From assembly GCF_001612725.1 (NCBI RefSeq), contig NZ_BDAZ01000041.1:85491-149490 (forward strand): 64,000 nt of DNA, given 5' to 3'. The notes under the pieces were generated by a model. That model was not told the origin of the DNA. It did not search any database and was given only the letters and a program-made list of their open reading frames with translations. Source of the stretch: Nocardia anaemiae NBRC 100462 (lineage in GTDB: Bacteria > Actinomycetota > Actinomycetes > Mycobacteriales > Mycobacteriaceae). The position numbers and the translations under genes were made by a program. Of this stretch, positions 1 to 6,671 are shown piece by piece (the first letter of the stretch is position 1; each line of letters opens with the position of its first letter).

Positions 1-705
1 ACGCGCTGGTTCTGGGAGCTGCAGGCCTCCACCTATCGGCGCGGCATGATCGCGGTGACACTGGCCGCCCAACCCGACGGCACGGTGCGCTACACCGCCG
101 ATACGGTGGCGACACTGCGCGCGATGAAGGACGCGACGATCGAGGACGCGCACACGGTGATGCGGCGCGCGACCCGCGTCGAGGGACTGAGCGTCGACGC
201 GGCCATCGCCAAATACCACGACGATCTCGATCTCATCTCCCGCCAATACGCACTGCTGCCCGCCAATACCCGACCCGCCTGCCTGGCCGCCATGCCACAT
301 CATCTCGGCGGCGGCCACTACACCCTGTTGCCCCTGGTGGTCGACAAGTTCGTGGAAATATTCGCACAGCTCGCCGAGCGGATCCGGATCACCGAGGTGA
401 GTGCCGAACTCGACGAACTGACCGCCGACGCGCCCGCCAGCGCCGAGGATCGCGTCTTCTATGTGCCGGATATGAGCTGTCAGCACTGTGTCCGCACGAT
501 TACCGGGGTGCTGGAGACGATGGGCATCAAGGTGATCGAGATCGATCTGCCGAGTAAACGGGTGGTCGCCGAATTCCGCAGTCCGCGCAATCGGGCCCGC
601 GCCTTCGAGTCGCTCCGCGACGGCGGCTACAACCCGGTGACCGAGAAACCCGCGCGAACCGCATTGGCGCCCAACCGGTCCCAACCCACGGAAACCACCG
701 TATGA
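1..705 (+). CDS. HMA-domain protein, 5' truncated by window edge
   Basis: The reading frame is open from base 1, so the true start lies upstream. The C-terminal third is a heavy-metal-associated (HMA) fold: the metal-binding loop MSCQHC (a CxxC) lies at about 471-488 and is followed by the usual beta-alpha-beta pattern. I do not recognise the N-terminal part (about 140 residues here), which is helical and lacks an obvious active-site motif. The stop overlaps the next gene by an ATGA, so it is translationally coupled to the PLP decarboxylase and the cysteine-synthase/rhodanese gene. HMA domains bind Cu(I), Zn(II) or similar soft metals; a metal-handling role for the operon is inference. An internal ATG at 46 could be the start, but the continuous upstream frame argues against it. 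Confidence 0.7.
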   Translation, partial: TRWFWELQASTYRRGMIAVTLAAQPDGTVRYTADTVATLRAMKDATIEDAHTVMRRATRVEGLSVDAAIAKYHDDLDLISRQYALLPANTRPACLAAMPHHLGGGHYTLLPLVVDKFVEIFAQLAERIRITEVSAELDELTADAPASAEDRVFYVPDMSCQHCVRTITGVLETMGIKVIEIDLPSKRVVAEFRSPRNRARAFESLRDGGYNPVTEKPARTALAPNRSQPTETTV

Positions 706-2300
706 CGGCACCGCTACCGGCGCTACCCGCGAAGATCCATCCGCTGGTGCGCGCCTTTCTCGATACCCGCGATGCCGTCGAAGAGACGCTGATTCGCTTC
801 GGATCACCGATCCACCTGCTGTTTCCGCAGGTCTACGCGGAGAACCTGAAACGGTTGCGCGCCGTACTCGACAACTCGAACGCGCGCTATCGAATCTGCT
901 ACGCGCACAAGGTGAATCAGTCGCGCGCCTTCGTGCGCACCGCCGAACATGCCGGTATCGCCATCGATGTGGCCTCCGCGCATGAGCTGGCCAGTGCCAT
1001 CGGGGCCGGATTCGGTCCGATGCGGATCGAGGTAACCGGACCGAAAGGCGAAGCGTTCCTGCGTGATCTGATCGATTGCGGCGTCACCATCAATGTCGAC
1101 AATCTGTGGGAGCTGCGGCGGATCACCGAATTGGCCGGTGATCGCGCGAGAGTTCCGGTGCTGCTGCGGGTTTCGGGTTTCGACGCGACCGCGGTGAGCC
1201 GGTTCGGTGTACCGCTTGCCCATATGGACCAGGCCCTGGACCTGCTGTCGGCCAATCGTCGGCGAATCACGTTCCTGGGCTTCGCCTTTCATATCGACTC
1301 CGGTGATACCGCGGAACGCGTCCGAGCCATCGATGCCTGCCTCGAGCTGGTCGAGCGCGCCTACGACCGGGGACTCGGCCCCTCGGTGCTGAATATCGGC
1401 GGCGGCTTCCGGCAGGTGTTCACCGACGACGCGGACCGCTTCGACGGATACGTACGGGCACTGCGTGAATCACTGCTCGGCCGTGGCGAATCGATGAGCT
1501 GGTCGAACAATACCTTCGGCTATCACGTGGATGGCGGTGCGGTGCAAGGGATTCCGGTCTTCCACAAGTACGCGAACACCGTGCCGGCGACACGGATGTT
1601 GGACGATCTGCTGAGTGCGCCGCTGGAGCGGCACGGTGGCCGCACCGTGGCCCAGGTGGCTGGGGACAATATGCTCGATATCTGGTTGGAGCCGGGTAAG
1701 GCGCTGGTAGATCATGCGGGGGTGACGGTGTCGCGGGTGGAGTTCGTCAAGGAACTCGCCGATGGCACGTTGCTGGTGAATCTGGATCTGAGCCGGGATC
1801 AGGTGACGCCAGCGGATCAGGAGGTCATGGTCGATCCGGTGATCTTGCCGAGTGTCGCGCATATGCCGAGCAGCGCTCCCGTGCGCGATGTCGCCCCGGG
1901 CGATATTGTGCCGCCGCTGCGCAGCGCCGCCGACACCATGCCGACTTCGCGTCCGTTGCTCGAATCCGGGCCGGTCGGTGTGTATTTCGCCGGGCGCCTG
2001 TGCCTGGAGCGCGATCTGATCACCAATCACAAGGTGTGGCTGCCCGAGTGCCCGCGCCAGGGTGATCTGGTGGTCTTCCCGAATACCGGCGCCTACCACA
2101 TGGATCTGTCCGCGGCCTCGGCGTCGATGCACGCACTGCCGGCGAAACTCGCTGTCGTGCACCGCGCGGGCAGTTTCCAGGTCTACCGCGATACCGATTA
2201 CGAACCGCTCATACCCGTCGGTCTGCCGCCACCGCGCCGTACTCCCCCGCGCGGCCCGCGTCGACCGCCGCTGCCGCGCCGACCCTCCGGGGCGCCGTAA
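702..2300 (+). CDS. Y4yA-type PLP-dependent decarboxylase (DAP/ornithine decarboxylase fold)
   Basis: This 532-residue protein is a fold-type III PLP enzyme of the diaminopimelate/ornithine decarboxylase superfamily. The likely Schiff-base lysine is K70 in YAHKVN; the HIDSG motif and the glycine loop NIGGGF, which binds the PLP phosphate, follow. The C-terminal beta domain carries the conserved LCLERDLI segment. It is longer than lysA (about 420-450), with a large insertion near residues 255-310 and an Arg/Pro-rich tail, as in the Y4yA family. It overlaps the upstream HMA gene by four bases and the downstream cysteine-synthase-like gene by one. Pairing a PLP decarboxylase with a CysK-like enzyme recalls SbnH/SbnA of staphyloferrin B synthesis. 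The substrate is unknown, and lysine biosynthesis is unlikely given the context. Confidence 0.8.
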   Translation: MTAPLPALPAKIHPLVRAFLDTRDAVEETLIRFGSPIHLLFPQVYAENLKRLRAVLDNSNARYRICYAHKVNQSRAFVRTAEHAGIAIDVASAHELASAIGAGFGPMRIEVTGPKGEAFLRDLIDCGVTINVDNLWELRRITELAGDRARVPVLLRVSGFDATAVSRFGVPLAHMDQALDLLSANRRRITFLGFAFHIDSGDTAERVRAIDACLELVERAYDRGLGPSVLNIGGGFRQVFTDDADRFDGYVRALRESLLGRGESMSWSNNTFGYHVDGGAVQGIPVFHKYANTVPATRMLDDLLSAPLERHGGRTVAQVAGDNMLDIWLEPGKALVDHAGVTVSRVEFVKELADGTLLVNLDLSRDQVTPADQEVMVDPVILPSVAHMPSSAPVRDVAPGDIVPPLRSAADTMPTSRPLLESGPVGVYFAGRLCLERDLITNHKVWLPECPRQGDLVVFPNTGAYHMDLSAASASMHALPAKLAVVHRAGSFQVYRDTDYEPLIPVGLPPPRRTPPRGPRRPPLPRRPSGAP

Positions 2301-3619
2301 TGCGCTACGACCACATCACCGAGCTGATCGGCAATACGCCGCTGCTGCGCCTGGATCCGGCGGTACACGGACTGACCAATGTCGAGCTGTACGCGAAACT
2401 GGAGTCGCACAATCCGTTCGGCTCGGTCAAGGATCGGGTGGCCTGGGCCATGATTCGCGACGATCTGGACGAGATCCGCGCGGGCGGGCAGACACTCATC
2501 GAGGCGTCCAGTGGCAATACCGCCAAGGCGCTGCGCATTCTCGGTGCGATACACGGTATCGGCCTGCGCGCGGTGACCAATCGGATCAAGGTCACCGAGG
2601 TGCGGGAGCTGCTGCAGCTCTTCGGCACCGAGATCGTGGAGCTACCCGGCCTGTCCGAATGTCCGGACCCGACCACACCGAATGATGTGTATTCGGTGAT
2701 CGAGGCGACCATGGCCAAGGATCCGGGCGCCTACTATCACGCCTCGCAGTACACCAACGAGAAGAACATCGAGGCACATCACCACGGCACCGGCCGCGAG
2801 ATCCACGAGGATCTGGCGGCCGACGGCATCACCCGCATCGACTACCTGATCGGCGGGCTCGGCACCACCGGTTCCACCCGCGGCACCGCTACCTACCTGC
2901 GCAAACACAATCCCGAATTGCGCTGCATCGCCGTGGTTTCCGATCGCTCGGATTTCATACCCGGTATCCGCTCGGAGCGCGAGATGTGGGATGTGGGACT
3001 GTTCCAACCCGATTTCTACGACCGCATCGTCACCATCGATTCCGCCCGCGCGGTGGATGCCACCCTCGCGCTGGCCACCGGGTACGGCATCCTGGCCGGT
3101 CCGACCAGCGGTGCGAGCTATGCCGCCGCCCTGGAAACCCTTGGTGAGCAAGCGGTTTCGTCGAATGTACCGGTGGTCGCGGTCGTCGTCGTCTGCGATC
3201 GACTCGAGCCGTACCTGTCCTACATCAAAAAGCGCAGGCCGGAACTCTTCGACCGCGCCGATCGCCGCCGCGCACCCACTCCGGCCGAACTCGCCGCGAC
3301 ACCGGCGGTGTCTGCACAGGAATTGGCCGAACTGGACCGCACGGCCCGGCCAACCATCGTGGACACCCGCGGTGCGATGGCCTACCGCATCGGTCACGTG
3401 CCGGGTGCGATCAATATCCGTGACGACCAACTCGACGACATGTTCACCCACGGTATCCCGTTCTCCCGATCGCGCCCCCTGGTCTTCGTCTGTCCGGTCG
3501 GCGAGCAATCGCTGCGCTTCGCCGCGATCGCCCGCCAGGACGGTTTCGACGCCAGCAGCCTCGGCGGCGGAATCGTCGCATGGCGTGATGCCGGATTCAC
3601 ACTCGAACGCGGCGGCTGA
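2300..3619 (+). CDS. Cysteine-synthase-like PLP enzyme fused to a rhodanese domain
   Basis: Residues 1-320 are a fold-type II PLP enzyme of the cysteine synthase/cystathionine beta-synthase group. K44 in NPFGSVKDR is the PLP lysine, EASSGNTAK is the substrate-binding loop, and GLGTTGSTRG binds phosphate. Residues about 335-439 form a rhodanese domain with the start motif VDTRGAMAYRIGHVPGA and an active-site loop VFVCPVGEQSL, whose Cys can carry persulfide. The fusion suggests a sulfur- or beta-replacement step in which the rhodanese delivers or receives sulfane sulfur; an SbnA-like 2,3-diaminopropionate role is the alternative. The start codon overlaps the upstream stop by one base (TAATG), so it is the third cistron of a coupled operon. 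Confidence 0.85.
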   Translation: MRYDHITELIGNTPLLRLDPAVHGLTNVELYAKLESHNPFGSVKDRVAWAMIRDDLDEIRAGGQTLIEASSGNTAKALRILGAIHGIGLRAVTNRIKVTEVRELLQLFGTEIVELPGLSECPDPTTPNDVYSVIEATMAKDPGAYYHASQYTNEKNIEAHHHGTGREIHEDLAADGITRIDYLIGGLGTTGSTRGTATYLRKHNPELRCIAVVSDRSDFIPGIRSEREMWDVGLFQPDFYDRIVTIDSARAVDATLALATGYGILAGPTSGASYAAALETLGEQAVSSNVPVVAVVVVCDRLEPYLSYIKKRRPELFDRADRRRAPTPAELAATPAVSAQELAELDRTARPTIVDTRGAMAYRIGHVPGAINIRDDQLDDMFTHGIPFSRSRPLVFVCPVGEQSLRFAAIARQDGFDASSLGGGIVAWRDAGFTLERGG

Positions 3620-3685
3620 AACCTCGAATCCGAGTGTGGCACCGGCGCTGACCCGGTCATTGCGGCCAGGCATTAGTGTGGGCGG

Positions 3686-4312
3686 GTGCAGAAAGGCCAG
3701 GAATCAGCTGACGATGCCGGTCCGCGGATCTGGGGCGGTACCACGCTCACCGAACGTCGGGAGGCGCGCCGCGCCGCGCTGCTCGAGGCCGCGCTCGACC
3801 TGATCGGGGAATCGGGTGCCGGTGGGGTGACCATGCGCGCGGTATGTCGACGCGCCAATCTCACCGACCGGTATTTCTATGAGAGCTTCGCCAGCCGCGA
3901 CGAACTGCTTGATGTGCTCTACCGGCAGATCGCCGACGAATTCCTGGAACCGATGACGGCCTTCGCCGCCGCTGATCCCTCCCGCGACCGCGTGCTGTCG
4001 GAGATCCTGGTCGACAAGGTGCTCGCCGATCCGCGCAAGTCCCGGCTGTTCCTGGTCGAACCGTACTCGAGTACCGGACTCGGCCAGACCACCATCGCGG
4101 TCATGCCGGTCTTCACCAAGGTCCTGCAGGACCACCTGTTCGCCCATATCGATGATCCGGTGCGCCGCAGACTCGCCGCACTCACCATGGCCAGCGGAAA
4201 TGCGGGCATGTTCTCGGCCTGGTTGAACGGATCGCTGCGCGCCACCCGCGAGCAGGTGATCGACCACTGCGTGGCGACGCTGGCCGCCTATCGCTCGCTG
4301 TACCAGTACTGA
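3686..4312 (+). CDS. TetR-family transcriptional regulator
   Basis: This 208-residue protein has an N-terminal TetR helix-turn-helix (about residues 20-65: ERREARRAALLEAALDLI, then GGVTMRAVCRRANLTDRYFYESF) and a helical ligand domain. The GTG at 3686 fits the domain boundary. It lies 66 bp after the HMA/PLP operon on the same strand and may control it or respond to its product; no clear operator was seen. The M-box leader begins about 100 bp downstream. Confidence 0.85.
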   Translation: MQKGQESADDAGPRIWGGTTLTERREARRAALLEAALDLIGESGAGGVTMRAVCRRANLTDRYFYESFASRDELLDVLYRQIADEFLEPMTAFAAADPSRDRVLSEILVDKVLADPRKSRLFLVEPYSSTGLGQTTIAVMPVFTKVLQDHLFAHIDDPVRRRLAALTMASGNAGMFSAWLNGSLRATREQVIDHCVATLAAYRSLYQY

Positions 4313-4370
4313 ATCGACCCGCATTCGACTCGCGCCCAGCGGGATTCACCGTTGCGCGGCTCACACCGGG

Positions 4371-4399
4371 TTGCGAGGTCGGCGATGCGGGTGTTTACT
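4371..4399 (+). promoter_or_regulatory. Possible promoter for the M-box/mgtC transcript
   Basis: TTGCGA (4371-4376) and TTTACT (4394-4399) lie 17 bases apart, each matching four of six sigma-A consensus positions. They sit just upstream of the riboswitch, where its promoter is expected. High-GC promoters are weakly conserved, so this is only a suggestion. Confidence 0.3.
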
Positions 4400-4414
4400 T
4401 GCCAACGCAAGGTG

Positions 4415-4580
4415 CCGATCGTTCGCTGAGGCTCCTTCACGGATATAGGCCAGCGACCCCGAACGTCGAGAGACGCCCCGGGTCAGGACAGATCTCCCCG
4501 GCCTAAGGGGTGATCCCGATTGGCTCCCGATGTAGTCGGGTTCACGCCGTGAAGTGCCAAAGGTCTTACCAGGAGAGGCT
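4415..4580 (+). ncRNA. M-box (ykoK-type) Mg2+ riboswitch upstream of mgtC
   Basis: The sequence carries the M-box hallmarks in order: GCTGAGGCTCCTTCACGGAT (4425-4444), then ATAGGCC, then the highly conserved hairpin ACGTCGAGAGACGCC (4463-4477), then GGGTCAGGACAG (4480-4491), a variable GC-rich arm, and GTGCCAAAGGT near the 3' end. M-boxes sense Mg2+ and reduce expression of Mg2+-transport and MgtC genes when Mg2+ is sufficient; an mgtC gene follows on the same strand. Boundaries are approximate. The expression platform probably lies in 4580-4680. No canonical U-tract terminator is visible, so Rho-dependent or translational control is possible. Confidence 0.9.
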
Positions 4581-4681
4581 TTGACCGGCGGTTTGTCGGA
4601 TAACTCTGGCGTGCTCGGCGCACGATGACACACGATGCGCGGCGGTGCCGTGCGTCCGATCGACGGAAGGAGGTGAGCCGG

Positions 4682-4774
4682 ATGTCCGGCGGCAATAGTC
4701 CCCTACCCCTGTTAGCCGAATATTCACCCGGCGACACCTCCGCAGCGGCGCTCCGGAACGGGACCAGCCCGTAG
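4682..4774 (+). CDS. Short leader ORF (30 aa) between M-box and mgtC
   Basis: An ATG at 4682 follows one of the strongest ribosome-binding sites in the window (GGAAGGAGGTGAG, 4665-4677). The 30-codon frame ends in TAG at 4774, 42 bases before mgtC. It is rich in Pro, Ser, Gly and Ala and includes PLPLL near its start; it has no membrane segment. Its 3' part contains CACCTCC (4735-4741), the exact complement of its own Shine-Dalgarno GGAGGTG (4669-4675), so the RBS could be masked by pairing within the leader. Its position suggests a translated regulatory leader coupling Mg2+ or translation status to mgtC. Expression is inferred from the RBS alone. Confidence 0.55.
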   Translation: MSGGNSPLPLLAEYSPGDTSAAALRNGTSP

Positions 4775-4816
4775 CCTGCTGTTCGATGGTGCGCTCGACG
4801 TAATCAGGAGTGCGTA

Positions 4817-5524
4817 ATGCCAACCGTAGAGATGATCCTGCGACTGCTGACCGGTGTCGGTCTCGGCGCGGTGATCGGATTCGAGCGGCAGTATCGGGCC
4901 AGGATGGCCGGGCTGCGCACCAATGCGCTCGTGGCGGCGGGTGCCACGCTATTCGTTCTGCTCTCGGCGCACGGCTTCCATGGCGGTGCCGCCGATCCGA
5001 CCCGGGTGGCCGCGCAGATCGTCTCCGGCATCGGTTTCCTCGGCGCGGGTGTGATCATCCGCGACGGTTTGAACGTCCGCGGGCTCAATACCGCTGCGAC
5101 ACTGTGGTGTTCGGCCGCGGTCGGCGCGCTGGCCGGTGCCGGCATGTTCACCACGGCTGCCGCGGGCGCGGCGGCGGTGATGGTGGTCAATATCGCGCTG
5201 CGTGCCGCCGGACGTGCGGTGGATCGCCAGCCCGATGCCGCAGCCGAACAACCCGCATCCTATGTGTTCGTCGCGGTGACCAGCGATGAGCAGGAAGCGC
5301 ATGTGCGGGCACTGCTGGTCCAGTCGTTGACCCGCACCGACTTTCGGCTGATCTCGGTGGCGAGTGCGAATACCGATATCGCGGGTCGGGTCGAGGTGCG
5401 CGCCGAACTCGTCGGTGATCAGCGCGACGACCGACAGATGGAATCGGCGGTGAGTCGGCTGAGTCTGGAGCCGTCGGTGACCAGTGTCGGCTGGCATATC
5501 GCCCAGCAGATCAGATCAGGGTGA
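4817..5524 (+). CDS. mgtC: MgtC/SapB-family membrane protein
   Basis: This 235-residue protein has the MgtC N-terminal membrane domain: four to five hydrophobic helices within about residues 5-130 with the signature GAVIGFERQYRARMAGLRTN and a GIGFLGAGVI segment. A soluble ACT-like C-terminal domain follows (about 145-235). MgtC proteins support growth at low Mg2+ and affect F-ATPase and membrane potential in pathogens; they are not proven Mg2+ transporters. ATG 4817 has AGGAG at 4806-4810. Control by the upstream M-box is strongly implied. The last 14 bases overlap the convergent SARP-FHA gene. Confidence 0.9.
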   Translation: MPTVEMILRLLTGVGLGAVIGFERQYRARMAGLRTNALVAAGATLFVLLSAHGFHGGAADPTRVAAQIVSGIGFLGAGVIIRDGLNVRGLNTAATLWCSAAVGALAGAGMFTTAAAGAAAVMVVNIALRAAGRAVDRQPDAAAEQPASYVFVAVTSDEQEAHVRALLVQSLTRTDFRLISVASANTDIAGRVEVRAELVGDQRDDRQMESAVSRLSLEPSVTSVGWHIAQQIRSG

Positions 5525-6626
5525 AGACGAATTCGAATTCGCCGATACGGATCACCGCGCCGTCGGTGAGCGTGACACTGTCGATGATGCGCACACCGTC
5601 GAGGTACACCCCGTTGGACGACCAAAGATCCTTGATCACGAAGCTCAGTCCGTTGTCCACGATCACCGCATGCTGGCGGCTGACCTTGCCGTGTTCGAGC
5701 ACGATATCGTTATCGGGCAGCCGCCCTATCCGCGTCACCGAGCCGGTGATCGGGTAGACCTCGCCCCGCCGATCACGCAATTCGGCCCGCGCCCCCGCCG
5801 AGGCCTGCTCGACAATGGTGGTCGCCCGGGTCATCGTCACATCGGCGACCGCCCGGACGCTGAGCGGATCCTGGCGCAGGATCCGCGCCTCCAACTCCCG
5901 GATCGCCGGGCCCGGGTCGATGCCGAGTTCATCGGCCAGTGTGGTTCGTAGCTGCCGGACCGCGCCGAGCGCGTCGGACTGCCGTCCGCTCAGGTACAGC
6001 GCGGTGATCAGCTTCTCCCACAATGGTTCTCGCAGCGGATGCGAACCGACGAGCAGGGCGAGTTCGGCGGCGACGGTGTCCGCGCGCCCACGCGCGATAT
6101 CGGCGGCGGCCCGCGCCTCGATGACACCGACACGTTCGTCGTCCAGCGCGGCGGCGTAGGCGTCGGCGAATCCGAGCCCGCGCAGATCCGACAGCACCGG
6201 GCCGCGCCACTGCTCCAGCGCGCTCGACAGCGCTTCGGCGGCCGCCGTGAATCGACCCGCCGACAGCTCCCGCAGGCCCGCCTCCTTGCGTGCCCGGAAT
6301 CGCTGCACATCACTTGCCCCGTCGGTCACCGTAATGCGGTAACCGGTGCCTACCTGGGCGAGGACGCCGCGAGCGTCGAGTCCGGCGGCACGCAGCGGTT
6401 TACGCAGATTCGAGGTAATGGCGTGCAGGCTCGCCCGCACATCCGAGGGCGGGCTCTGCTCCCACACCGCCTGCGCCAGTGCGTCCACCGAGACCGGATG
6501 ATTGGCATTGATCACCAGATACGCCAGCACCGCGCGCTGCTTCGGCCCGCCGACCGGTTGCGCGATACCGTCGATCGACAGCTGCACTGGCCCGAGCACA
6601 CCGAATTGCGCCCGCATTTCGGCCAT
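5511..6626 (-). CDS. EmbR-like SARP regulator with C-terminal FHA domain
   Basis: This 371-residue protein has three modules. An OmpR-type winged helix occupies about residues 1-100 (FGVLGPVQLSIDG; DVRASLHAITSNLRKPL). A bacterial transcriptional activation domain follows (about 105-250). The C-terminal FHA domain (about 280-371) has the phosphothreonine-binding residues visible in IGRLPDNDIV, VSRQHA and SSNGVYLDG. This is the architecture of mycobacterial EmbR, which PknH phosphorylates and binds. ATG 6626 has AGGAG seven bases upstream. It lies 45 bp downstream of the caspase-like/NTPase/TPR gene on the same strand and is probably co-transcribed. It may read phosphorylation from a Ser/Thr kinase, one of which lies about 13 kb away. 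Convergent overlap with mgtC is 14 bp. Confidence 0.88.
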   Translation of the reverse strand: MAEMRAQFGVLGPVQLSIDGIAQPVGGPKQRAVLAYLVINANHPVSVDALAQAVWEQSPPSDVRASLHAITSNLRKPLRAAGLDARGVLAQVGTGYRITVTDGASDVQRFRARKEAGLRELSAGRFTAAAEALSSALEQWRGPVLSDLRGLGFADAYAAALDDERVGVIEARAAADIARGRADTVAAELALLVGSHPLREPLWEKLITALYLSGRQSDALGAVRQLRTTLADELGIDPGPAIRELEARILRQDPLSVRAVADVTMTRATTIVEQASAGARAELRDRRGEVYPITGSVTRIGRLPDNDIVLEHGKVSRQHAVIVDNGLSFVIKDLWSSNGVYLDGVRIIDSVTLTDGAVIRIGEFEFVFTLI

Positions 6627-6671
6627 CGTCGCACTCCTCACGACTGGGCCAGCCGCTGGCCCGCAAGAACG

